Below, piece after piece: positions 24,739-32,172 of a DNA stretch of 45,946 bases. The stretch is from Candidatus Eisenbergiella intestinipullorum (GTDB lineage: Bacteria; Bacillota; Clostridia; Lachnospirales; Lachnospiraceae), in assembly GCA_019119815.1 (NCBI GenBank), contig DWWH01000045.1, forward strand, positions 1-45,946. Reading direction: 5' to 3'. Each line of letters starts with the position of its first letter. Positions within the stretch are counted from its first letter, which is position 1. Below the pieces are notes generated by a model that saw only the letters and a list, made by a program, of their open reading frames with translations, made no database searches and was not told where the DNA came from. The translations under genes and the position numbers were made by a program.

Positions 24739-25232
24739 CCATTGGCCTCATTCCATTCAAAATTTTCTCCGCAAAGGGGTACAAAGATGAAACGGCTCTT
24801 TCCCAGTTCAATCGTGTCGTAGGGATTAAGCTCTGTGGGAACATATACGGCCTGGTCATTCAGATAAGCGAGGCCGGCCGCATCCCCGGGGAGGATGACT
24901 GTATTCCTCTGTTTATGGTCATAGACGATCACCGTATGGTTCCTTCTGTTGATCTCATTGTCTCCTGTGATCTGGATGTCCATATCGTCGCCGCGGCCTA
25001 CAAAATTCTTCCCGTCATGTATCTTGTAATCCATTCCTACACGGGCGCCCTCGATGCACACCAGCCATCCGCATACCGGCTTTACCTCCTCTGTAAGGAT
25101 CTCCACCGGAGGTTCAAAGCCTTCCGGTTTCTTCTCTTCCTCCTCCTCCAGCTTCATCCGGCAATAAGGGCATTCTTTGCCATAGCGTCTTGCATTGTAC
25201 ACGTGTCCGTTTGGACATCTCACTAAACTCAT
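24735..25232 (-). CDS. FHA domain protein with N-terminal zinc ribbon
   Basis: 165 residues. MSLVRCPNGHVYNARRYGKE is followed by CPYC, giving a C-x3-H ... C-x2-C metal site (C6, H10, C21, C24), then an acidic linker and an FHA fold (about 58-160). FHA residues are visible as VGRGDD, NRRNH and GLAYLND, so phosphothreonine binding is plausible. Soluble and cytoplasmic. The internal ATG at 25232 is preferred because the zinc-ribbon start is conserved in such proteins and GGGAG lies about ten bases upstream; 25253 is an alternative. It resembles the Fha/TagH role in type VI systems by context. Confidence 0.8.
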   Translation of the reverse strand: MSLVRCPNGHVYNARRYGKECPYCRMKLEEEEEKKPEGFEPPVEILTEEVKPVCGWLVCIEGARVGMDYKIHDGKNFVGRGDDMDIQITGDNEINRRNHTVIVYDHKQRNTVILPGDAAGLAYLNDQAVYVPTELNPYDTIELGKSRFIFVPLCGENFEWNEANG

Positions 25233-25260
25233 CTCGCTTTGTCTCCCATCCATCTTCCTG

Positions 25261-25854
25261 TTATGTCAAAAGCATCTGTGTGTTTGCAATATAGATCACA
25301 TCACCCGCCCCTACCTCGCAGGGACGTCCCGACAATCTGTAGATCCCTCCGTCCTCCGCTTTTTTTACCCGGACGCCGTTTTCTTCGCTGATATCCTCCA
25401 GATACCACCGTTCCCGGGAAAAATTCAGCAGGGCATGCTGAGGTTCTATGAAAGCCCCATATTCACAGTCCCCAAGATCCACATCCACTTCCTCATCCTG
25501 ATTCTTTCTCCCGATTATCATGGATGTCCGGCCTGTCAGGCTCCAGGACTTCAGAGGTTTATTCCCTTCATCCAGAAGCACCAGCTCCCGGACCGTAAAA
25601 GGGGATGCCTCCGCTCTGTTCCCGCGCGGCCGCAGAACGCCGGACGCGTTTCTTCTTCGGACCGAAAGCCGGATCAGGTCAATGCAGGCTCCCGCACAGC
25701 AAAGGATGGCTGCCGTCAAAAAAATCTTTCCCCAAAGCCTGAATCCCTCGAAAGACTGGATCAGGATAAGAAGCAGTGCCAGAAGAAGCGCCGCGATGAG
25801 GATTATGGCGTCACACAGGATTTCCAGTTTCCGTCTTCCCGTTGGTTTCATCAT
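25261..25854 (-). CDS. Membrane-anchored FHA domain protein
   Basis: 197 residues. Two membrane helices (about 13-33 and 43-62) are followed by a basic linker and an FHA-like domain (about 105-195). IGRKNQDEE carries the phosphopeptide-contacting Gly-Arg, EPQH replaces the usual SxxH, and DISEENGV matches the NG turn. Both termini are predicted inside the cell. With the soluble FHA protein, the two membrane PP2C-like proteins and the VWA protein, it could build a membrane docking platform in place of TssJLM. AGGAAA lies upstream of the ATG. Confidence 0.8.
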   Translation of the reverse strand: MMKPTGRRKLEILCDAIILIAALLLALLLILIQSFEGFRLWGKIFLTAAILCCAGACIDLIRLSVRRRNASGVLRPRGNRAEASPFTVRELVLLDEGNKPLKSWSLTGRTSMIIGRKNQDEEVDVDLGDCEYGAFIEPQHALLNFSRERWYLEDISEENGVRVKKAEDGGIYRLSGRPCEVGAGDVIYIANTQMLLT

Positions 25855-25869
25855 TTTCCTACCCGTTTT

Positions 25870-26331
25870 CTATTTCATTTTTTTAAAAAAGGAAGCGAAT
25901 CTCTCCTCCGGCTTCATGGGGCCATCCTGCTTTTCCGGTCCTTTTTTCCGGTCCTTATAGGTCTCCATCCCTTTTCCGGGGCTGAAACCGAAAAAGCGCT
26001 GGAACTGCTCCTGTCCGGAGAGCGGTCCTGTCCATCCTTCCGTCCGGCTTCCTTTTGTTTCTTTCTTTTCCGTATTTTCTGATCCGGCAAACCTTCTGTG
26101 CCCTGAACCGGCCTGAGCAGCCTGTCTGCGCTTCTTATCATATTCCCGGCGCCTTTTTTCATCGCCGATGATCTGATAGGCTTCCTGGATCTCGTACATA
26201 AGCTTCTTTTTCTCCGGATCATTGCCCACGACATCCGGGTGATGCTTTTTCGCCAGGCTTCTGTATGCCGCTTTGATCTCGCTGATCTCTGCCAGGGGAG
26301 ATACCCCCAAGATCATATAATAATTCTTCAT
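25870..26331 (-). CDS. J-domain (DnaJ-like) co-chaperone
   Basis: 153 residues. A canonical J domain (1-65) with the HPD motif at 31-33 (KKHHPDVVGN) starts MKNYYMILGVSPLAEISEIK. There is no zinc-finger or substrate domain. The C-terminal half is basic, low-complexity and probably disordered, ending SFFKKMK-like. Type III J proteins direct a particular Hsp70 to a particular client, and the Hsp70-like ATPase of the same operon is the obvious partner. GGGAGG lies four bases upstream of the ATG. It follows a stem-loop that separates the tube genes from the regulatory genes. Confidence 0.9.
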   Translation of the reverse strand: MKNYYMILGVSPLAEISEIKAAYRSLAKKHHPDVVGNDPEKKKLMYEIQEAYQIIGDEKRRREYDKKRRQAAQAGSGHRRFAGSENTEKKETKGSRTEGWTGPLSGQEQFQRFFGFSPGKGMETYKDRKKGPEKQDGPMKPEERFASFFKKMK

Positions 26332-26404
26332 GGAACCTCCCTGCGGCCCTTTGAACCGGCAGCGTTTCCCACGCCCTTGCAGGATGCCATTTTCATTCAG
26401 GAGA

Positions 26405-26424
26405 GGGCTGCCTTCCGGCAGCCC
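26405..26424 (-). promoter_or_regulatory. Stem-loop between tube gene 2 and the J-domain gene
   Basis: Perfect 8-bp stem GGGCTGCC/GGCAGCCC with a GGAA loop on the minus strand, ten bases after the tube 2 stop. No U-run follows, so it is more likely an mRNA-stabilising or processing hairpin that raises tube over regulator levels than a terminator. Confidence 0.45.
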
Positions 26425-26435
26425 GGACCTTTCTT

Positions 26436-26861
26436 TTATAAGCTGTATCCGCCTTCAATGGTGATCTGGGACATTTTGTCCTTTTTCTGCTTGATGATCA
26501 GGCGGAATGTCCCTACGCCTTCCATATCCCCGTAATCTTCCTTATAATCCACAACAAACGCATTGGGGAATGTATATTTTCTCACCACCTGAGAAGCCGC
26601 TATCACTTCGATAGACGCCTTGCGGTAACAATCCGCCTTTTCGGCAGGCACCAGAGACCAGAGGCCGATCTGCCTGGTGGAATCGAAAGCCTCGCCGTCC
26701 AGCGCGGTCAGGATTTTTCCCGTGATTTCGATCGTGCTTCCAAGGTCGGTGGAACGGGCATTGGAATCATAAGGGATATCCGCTCCGAATTTTACGCTGA
26801 TAATGCTTGTGGTCCCCAGTTCGACAGTGCTGGGGCCTTCTACCTTCAATTTGAATCCCAT
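26436..26861 (-). CDS. Hcp-like inner tube protein 2
   Basis: 141 residues, all beta with one short helix, beginning MGFKLKVEGPSTVELG and ending TIEGGYSL. By hand alignment it is about 60 per cent identical to the preceding paralogue, with shared blocks FGADIP, DSNARSTDLGST, ITGKIL, PNAFV and IKQKKDKM. Size and pattern fit the Hcp/phage tail-tube fold (hexameric ring). No signal peptide. Two tube proteins next to a sheath gene recall eCIS, where one builds the tube and another caps or initiates it. AAAGGAAA lies upstream of the start. Confidence 0.75.
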   Translation of the reverse strand: MGFKLKVEGPSTVELGTTSIISVKFGADIPYDSNARSTDLGSTIEITGKILTALDGEAFDSTRQIGLWSLVPAEKADCYRKASIEVIAASQVVRKYTFPNAFVVDYKEDYGDMEGVGTFRLIIKQKKDKMSQITIEGGYSL

Positions 26862-26920
26862 AGTCGTATTTTCCTTTCTGACAATGCTTTGCCTTCTGAC
26901 GTTTTCTCCCTGAAGGCAGT

Positions 26921-27349
26921 TTACTCGCCGCCGAAGCCGCCTTCAAATTTCAGGGTTGCCATCTTGTCCTTCTTCTGCTTAATCAGCAGAGTGAATACTC
27001 CTGTTCCCGCCTCATCGCTGAAATCCTCTTTATAGTCGATGACAAAGGCATTGGGAAGGGTGATCTGACGGACGATCTGGGAAGCGTTTACTACCTCGAT
27101 CACCACATTTCTGTAGCAGTCCGAATTTTCCGCAGGCACCAGAGCCCATTTCGCGAGCTTGCTGGTGTCGTCCGCCGCTTCTCCGTCTACCGCGGCCAGA
27201 ATCTTTCCGGTGATCTTCACCGTACTTCCCAGATCCGTGGAACGCGCGTTGGAATCATGCGGAATATCCGCTCCGAATTCCACCGTCATGATGCTGGTTT
27301 CCCGAAGGCTGATGCTCTCACTGCCTTCGATTTTTAAACGTAAACCCAT
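26921..27349 (-). CDS. Hcp-like inner tube protein 1
   Basis: 142 residues, MGLRLKIEGSESISLRETSI onward, ending KFEGGFGGE. It shares fold and conserved blocks with tube protein 2, differing mainly in predicted surface loops near residues 10-18 and 57-70. It is the first gene after the sheath-like gene, the place of the major tube subunit in contractile systems. The start at 27349 has GAAGGAGGAAG upstream; an in-frame extension to 27394 has no signal. Identity as a tube protein rests on size, beta pattern, paralogy and neighbours; no HMM was run. Confidence 0.75.
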   Translation of the reverse strand: MGLRLKIEGSESISLRETSIMTVEFGADIPHDSNARSTDLGSTVKITGKILAAVDGEAADDTSKLAKWALVPAENSDCYRNVVIEVVNASQIVRQITLPNAFVIDYKEDFSDEAGTGVFTLLIKQKKDKMATLKFEGGFGGE

Positions 27350-27453
27350 GCTGTTTCTTCCTCCTTCTTGAGATTGAGAAATAAAATGTATCATTCACAT
27401 AGAAAGGCCGGATCAGCCCTCCTTTGTGCGCCGATGTGACTGCCGGACGATCC

Positions 27454-29616
27454 TCATCCGATTTTCCGTGTGAGTTCCACCTTCAGGTTCCGGGTGGTAT
27501 TGCTGAAAGTTACGAGGACATTACAGATCCCATTCTTTTCATCGATGGAATAATCCAGCTCATCTCCCTCCTGAAGAATGGAATTCACATAGCTGCGGTC
27601 CCCATCCCATACGCTCTTCTGACTGCTGGGATTGTTGCTGAAAAATTTCAGGATCTTATCCTGTTTGAAATCTCCGCTGTAAAAACGGAGCATCCTTTCT
27701 ATGTAAGTGATGACCAGTGTCTTGTAAATGGGCTCAAACTCATTGCCGTTTCCAAGCAGATTCCTGCACTTATAGACCATGATGTTTTTGATCTCTTTCC
27801 CCTTATACTGGGCGTTGTCGGAAGTGAAGACAAAACCGAAGCCCGTATTGTTGATGGAATTCTTGGTGGCGTTCGTAAAGCCGGAAATCTCCTTGGTCAT
27901 GCTGGTGGCTGCCAGCAGGGCGTTGTCACCCGCTTCGATGTTAAAGCGGACTCCGGGATAATTCATGGAAGTATTGGGGAAACGCTGTTTTAAATATTCA
28001 GGGCACTGCCAGGCGGCAACGATCCCGGCCGCTTCATAAGCCGCCCCGACATACACGCCCTCCAGCCACATCTTCATCACATCTTCCTTTTCCTGGGAAA
28101 GCGACACGTTGCCCTCCTCGTCTATGACCATCTTTTTATCCAGGATAAGGCCTGATTTATCCTTGGGGATGATCGTCGCGTTGGGAATGCAGGGAACCAG
28201 GAATTCGCTGAAATCTCTCTTCATCAAAGGCGTGCATTTATCCCTGAAGATGCCGACTCCCTCCGTGGCTACATAGTTGAAAGAGGTTTCCTCTCCCGTG
28301 ATGAAGCTGAAGAACGTGGTGATCCGATAAGGATAGACAGCGTTCATCAGGGAAGCGAGGCTCTCCATCGTAACAGCCCCTTCCTTCGCCTTTTTCTGAT
28401 TTCCCGCGAAACGGAGGCGATGCAGGGAACCGCCTGCGGTCTGGTTCAGTTCCACATCAGGCACAATGCCGAACCATATCGTATTTTCAAATTCATTCTT
28501 GTCATTGGTCGTGTTCAGATAGGTCAGAAGCCGGGGCAGGTTGCTGGATTTTACCATCATGTCCAGAGGCACATTGGTCACAAGGAGGCGGGGCTGCATG
28601 CCTTTTTCCCTGACCTGATACTGATCAAAGAAGGTCTTCACCCCGAGGAGCTTTTCGATCAGGGGCTTAACGGCCTTTACGAAATCATCCTTGCTCTGTT
28701 TATAGAATTCCAGATAATGGTTGTAATTTTTAACCTCGGTTTCCCGATCCACAGTGCTTTCCATGGTAGAGGTCAGCGGGCAGAAAGTACGCACCACAAG
28801 ATCGCGGACATAATCGGACGGATTCTCATTTAACGCATCATAATCTTCTTTGAACACTTCCATCAGGCTGGCATTGATGCCGTCGTCCACGACCGCAAGC
28901 TGGGCGCTTTCTTCCTGCTTCATCTCCAGGATCTTCAGCTCCCCGTCGTCTCCCATGCTCAGAAGCCCTGCCTTAAAGTCCTTTCCGCCGCGTCCGCTCT
29001 CCTGCTGTCCCAGAAGCATCCGGGTCTTGATGTCCTCGATGGCAAGCGGGAGCATGGCAAGGACGTTATTATAGTTGGAGCTCGCCTGCTCAAACTGATA
29101 ATTCAGCTTATCTCCCAGATCCAGGCGCTTGGGATCCCCATCGTCCAGCTCCATGTACTTTCCATACGTATACTGGATCTCCCTCCGCACCTGACGGATA
29201 TCGTCCATGATCTTTTTGGGAGAGATCATGTTCAGTACATTGCTGAACTTAAAATCCACATTCGCCACTCCCTGCGCGCCTTTCGCATCCACCAGGGTGA
29301 TCAGCATATTTAACAGGTCGTTGGAACGGGTCAGCGGGATTTCGGTGATGCAGTTTTCCGGAAGATTTTCCGGCTTCTCCAGGCTGTACTGGATAGACGC
29401 TGAATTGGCGTCGCACCAGGAATATACCACCGGGGCGAACTTCTCCAGAAATTCATCAAAGCTGCTGACAAGAAGCTCTTCGTTGATCTCTTTGATCTTG
29501 TCGTCATCCAGGCTGGTCTTTCCTCTCACATCCCCGATCAGGGTGAGCAGGTTCAGCTTCTCCGGATTGATCTCGGTAAACAGCATGGTCCGGTTGGTTT
29601 GAGTGATTGTCTCCAT
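27454..29616 (-). CDS. Putative contractile sheath protein (TssBC/gp18-like, single long polypeptide)
   Basis: 720 residues, soluble, no signal peptide. The N-terminal part (1-230) is helical. The middle contains MQPRLLVTNVPLDMMV and an FGIVPDVEL region. The C-terminal part (about 520-720) has YVGAAYEAAG, a block IMVYKCRNLLG, helices ITYIERMLRFYSGDF, and a terminal strand pattern VLVTFSNTTRNLKVELTRK. This matches the order of the conserved C-terminal sheath domain of contractile phage and type VI systems. Those use a ~490-residue TssC plus a separate TssB, or a 350-500 residue phage sheath, so this one is unusually long. AAGGAGCATAGCGT precedes the ATG. First structural gene of the operon, next to the tube genes. 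Confidence 0.68.
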   Translation of the reverse strand: METITQTNRTMLFTEINPEKLNLLTLIGDVRGKTSLDDDKIKEINEELLVSSFDEFLEKFAPVVYSWCDANSASIQYSLEKPENLPENCITEIPLTRSNDLLNMLITLVDAKGAQGVANVDFKFSNVLNMISPKKIMDDIRQVRREIQYTYGKYMELDDGDPKRLDLGDKLNYQFEQASSNYNNVLAMLPLAIEDIKTRMLLGQQESGRGGKDFKAGLLSMGDDGELKILEMKQEESAQLAVVDDGINASLMEVFKEDYDALNENPSDYVRDLVVRTFCPLTSTMESTVDRETEVKNYNHYLEFYKQSKDDFVKAVKPLIEKLLGVKTFFDQYQVREKGMQPRLLVTNVPLDMMVKSSNLPRLLTYLNTTNDKNEFENTIWFGIVPDVELNQTAGGSLHRLRFAGNQKKAKEGAVTMESLASLMNAVYPYRITTFFSFITGEETSFNYVATEGVGIFRDKCTPLMKRDFSEFLVPCIPNATIIPKDKSGLILDKKMVIDEEGNVSLSQEKEDVMKMWLEGVYVGAAYEAAGIVAAWQCPEYLKQRFPNTSMNYPGVRFNIEAGDNALLAATSMTKEISGFTNATKNSINNTGFGFVFTSDNAQYKGKEIKNIMVYKCRNLLGNGNEFEPIYKTLVITYIERMLRFYSGDFKQDKILKFFSNNPSSQKSVWDGDRSYVNSILQEGDELDYSIDEKNGICNVLVTFSNTTRNLKVELTRKIG

Positions 29617-29695
29617 ACGCTATGCTCCTTTTTCTTTACTTTATTGCAACCATAAAGCGGTTACAGATTAGGGGTGGCCGCAGCTTCCAGAATGG

Positions 29696-31699
29696 CTACT
29701 GAATGACTGCTATATAGTGGATTTCCAGTTCGTAGGCTCCATCCGGCGCCGTGATATATATGATATCCCCAAAGCCCAGGCTGTACTGGATCTGCCTGCA
29801 GAGGATGGAACTTCCCGCCATCAGGGTGGAGGGGGAGGAGTGGTAGAGGATCATCCTGCGTCCCTCATCCGCAATGAGGAAGATCTGATCCAGCCTGAGA
29901 GCCTCCACAAGCTCGGGATACTCTCTCATCAGATCCCCCATACATACCTGAGGATCCCGGATCTTATACATGGGAAAGGTGAGGGGCGGAATCTCCCTGG
30001 AGCCTTCCGGCTGAGCCGTCACATAGGCGTCCATTTTCCCCGCAAACCGGTTCCCCTGTTTTTTATGGGCGATGATCTCCACCTGCGGCTTCGGCTTATA
30101 CAGCAGCTTAAACAATATCAGGCATACGGCGGCCGCCACAGGCAGGATCACCCACCAGTAAGTGTTCCACCAGCCAGTCACGGAAATTTCCAGCGGACAG
30201 GAGAGGGTATCCTCTCCGTCACTCACAAGCAGCGTGAATGTCTGCCTCCCGCTTCCTGACGGAATCAGCCGGAGCACATCTCCGGAAATCTCAGCCTGGA
30301 CGCTTTCTCCATCTCCCTTTTCCAGAGTGTAGGACAGGGTATCCCCATCCGCATCCTGAAAATAATCGTTCAGCTCATACGTGGTCCCGGATCCCGTCCT
30401 GGAAAGACGTATCTCAGAAAGATTCCCGGAAGGAGGCGTATTTGCCACATGAACCTCAGCTTCAAAGGGATATTCCCCCAACTGGTCGCTCAGGGTACCG
30501 TCCAGCCGGAAAGTACCGGAATGGTCTATCCTGATCTCACCGGACAGAACTCCCTCCTTTACGGCCGCCTGGCCGATATCGACTCCCTTTTCCCCGTCTG
30601 CCGTCAGTTCCCAGCGGAATCTTCCGTAAAAATCTTCATCCGTTATGATCTGCCCCTGCCGGTCCTTCAGGTAAACCTGATATTCTGCAGTCTGGTTCTT
30701 ATTCAGATTTTCTTCAATGGAAAATACAGGAAGAAGCTCCCGATAGCTGATCAGATAGAGGGCCAGGCTCTGCCCGGAAGCCGTAGCCGTCGTCAGCGTC
30801 ATTTCACGCACGGAATCATCCATGCTCTCATATCCGATCTTCCCCACTCCATAATTGGACGATATGGTAAGGGGAATTTCCTTCTCCCCATAGAATAGAG
30901 ACGTCTCTCCCACAGCGCCGGATGAAATCAGAAGCATATCCATCTCATCCAGATAGGGCTCGTCAAGAGTTACCCTGAGTTCCTGCTCGCCCTCCCCATA
31001 TACTCCGGAGGAAAGGAGCTGGATTTTATAAGATAAATGATTTTCAAAGATACCATAAAGAATTTCGATCAGATCCTCCGGACGGCTGACCTGATATACC
31101 TCGCCGCCGGTCAGTTCCGCAATGTCCGTCAGGCTGTCCCGGCTCCCATCATACTGCGCAAACGCGGCGCCATAGATGGAAATCCCTTCTTCCGCGCAGG
31201 CTTCGGCGCAGCGCATGAGCTTCTCTTCCGATTCTCTTTCCGCCTGCTCCCCCTCCTCCGGAAGATCCGTTTCTCCATCGGAGATCACCACAACGATCCG
31301 CTTTCTTCCTTCGTCCGCCGGCATAGCCTCCATGGCCGCTTCCAGGCCCAGACCCATATCCGTATCCCCCGAATAAGCGATCCCGTCGATCCGGGTCTTC
31401 AATTCTTCCCTGGCTGCCGGATCCGTTATGGAAACCGGAGATACCACGGTTCCCACCTGATCGCTGTAAGAGGCAAAACCGATGCGTATATTTTCAATAT
31501 GCACCGTATCTATAAACGCCTTTACCATCGCCATCCCGATTCTCTGAGGATCATTGGATACCATGGAACCGCTGCTGTCGACAGCGAACATCACATCCAG
31601 CCCGCCCCGGTCGCTTGTGAATTCTTCCGCTTCCGTCTTGATAGAGAAAATAATACAAAGGATAAAACAAAACAGGATTGATGCAAGTCTTTTTCTCAT
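29696..31699 (-). CDS. Exported, membrane-anchored VWA protein with cadherin/Ig-like domain and cytoplasmic C-terminal domain
   Basis: 667 residues. A signal peptide (1-24, KRLASILFCFILCIIFS) leads to a von Willebrand A domain (about 33-215) with the MIDAS motif DSSGSM (41-46) and VVISDGETDLP. Beta-rich domains of about 300 residues follow, the last an Ig/cadherin-like unit with DADGDTLSY. One membrane helix (about 515-532) is followed by a basic cytoplasmic segment and a domain of about 110 residues whose last strands (FGDIIYITAPDGAYELEI) look FHA-like. This is the only CIS gene product expected to reach the outside, so it is a candidate envelope anchor or contact sensor. AGGAG nine bases upstream supports the start. 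First gene of the operon. Confidence 0.85.
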   Translation of the reverse strand: MRKRLASILFCFILCIIFSIKTEAEEFTSDRGGLDVMFAVDSSGSMVSNDPQRIGMAMVKAFIDTVHIENIRIGFASYSDQVGTVVSPVSITDPAAREELKTRIDGIAYSGDTDMGLGLEAAMEAMPADEGRKRIVVVISDGETDLPEEGEQAERESEEKLMRCAEACAEEGISIYGAAFAQYDGSRDSLTDIAELTGGEVYQVSRPEDLIEILYGIFENHLSYKIQLLSSGVYGEGEQELRVTLDEPYLDEMDMLLISSGAVGETSLFYGEKEIPLTISSNYGVGKIGYESMDDSVREMTLTTATASGQSLALYLISYRELLPVFSIEENLNKNQTAEYQVYLKDRQGQIITDEDFYGRFRWELTADGEKGVDIGQAAVKEGVLSGEIRIDHSGTFRLDGTLSDQLGEYPFEAEVHVANTPPSGNLSEIRLSRTGSGTTYELNDYFQDADGDTLSYTLEKGDGESVQAEISGDVLRLIPSGSGRQTFTLLVSDGEDTLSCPLEISVTGWWNTYWWVILPVAAAVCLILFKLLYKPKPQVEIIAHKKQGNRFAGKMDAYVTAQPEGSREIPPLTFPMYKIRDPQVCMGDLMREYPELVEALRLDQIFLIADEGRRMILYHSSPSTLMAGSSILCRQIQYSLGFGDIIYITAPDGAYELEIHYIAVIQ

Positions 31700-31867
31700 G
31701 GACGATTTCTCCTGAACCCGATGCTGTCTGATCCAAAGCCTGTTCGCCGTCGGCTGGCTCTCCGCTCTTTACACAGGCCATTTTAATCTCCTTTCCCTTC
31801 CGCTTCTATCAGGTGTGAGTTTTTTCTATATAAAAGCTGGCGTAAGAATTGATCCCAAAAGTAAAGA

Positions 31868-31889
31868 TTTAGTAATTTAAATTGCTAAA
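31868..31889. promoter_or_regulatory. 22-bp near-perfect palindrome, candidate operator
   Basis: TTTAGTAATTT and AAATTGCTAAA are inverted copies with a single mismatch. It is 179 bases upstream of the VWA start and 98 bases upstream of the GPP34 promoter -35. It could be a dimeric regulator site controlling the CIS operon. Confidence 0.45.
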
Positions 31890-31986
31890 GGGTAAAATTC
31901 TTTCAGATATGTTATCAGAGTGTAAAACCGGAATAAAAAATGTCTTCGGAGAAAGGTTTTCTTCAAAAAACAGATTCATATTGCTC

Positions 31987-32014
31987 TTGACAGAATCCAT
32001 TTTTCTGTTATCAT
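31987..32014 (+). promoter_or_regulatory. Sigma-A-type promoter of the GPP34 operon
   Basis: TTGACA (31987-31992), 16-base spacer, TATCAT (32009-32014). The leader from about 32021 contains the duplicated hairpin unit. Confidence 0.6.
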
Positions 32015-32044
32015 TAAACCATAAGTAGTAAGTAATAAGTCATT

Positions 32045-32167
32045 ATGAATGGAGTGCCGCCTGCGGCGGCAGAACAGGAGGACGGCAGGAAACACGGTTC
32101 CTGCCAAAGAACGGCTCTCGCCGTTCTTTCATGAATGGAGTGCCGCCTGCGGCGGCAGAACAGGAGG
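32045..32167 (+). repeat. Two 37-bp direct repeats flanking two hairpins in the GPP34 leader
   Basis: Identical 37-bp units at 32045-32081 and 32131-32167, period 86. Each contains the hairpin TGCCGCC-TGC-GGCGGCA (32055-32071, 32141-32157) and ends in CAGGAGG. Between them are two further perfect hairpins, at 32084-32105 (GGCAGGAA/TTCCTGCC) and 32106-32129 (AAAGAACGGC/GCCGTTCTTT). The second copy supplies the real ribosome binding site for the GPP34 start at 32173; the first AGGAGG has no start codon after it. Confidence 0.85.
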
Positions 32168-32172
32168 TATGT

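Larger units (their letters stand above)
31700..32172. promoter_or_regulatory. AT-rich divergent control region between the CIS and GPP34 operons
   Basis: No established gene. On the CIS side the region is AT-rich (31800-31990) and contains the 22-bp palindrome at 31868-31889 but no clear sigma-A promoter by eye. A short minus-strand frame starting at 31781 behind AAAGGAG overlaps the VWA gene start. On the GPP34 side it holds a promoter and the duplicated hairpin leader. Confidence 0.6.

Noticed and set aside
9174..31699. Prophage or R-type tailocin
   Set aside because: No capsid, terminase, portal, integrase, tape measure, tail fibre, holin or lysin gene is visible, while FHA, PP2C-like, VWA and chaperone genes are integral to the block.
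9174..31699. Canonical type VI secretion system
   Set aside because: No TssJ, TssL, TssM or ClpV, no separate TssB, and the context is a monoderm.
32045..32167. CRISPR array
   Set aside because: Only two repeats with a 49-bp spacer that is itself made of two hairpins; no cas genes.
32131..32172. Earlier ATG for the GPP34 gene
   Set aside because: It lies within the second 37-bp repeat; the AGGAGG at 32162-32167 correctly spaces the ATG at 32173 instead, and the family begins there.
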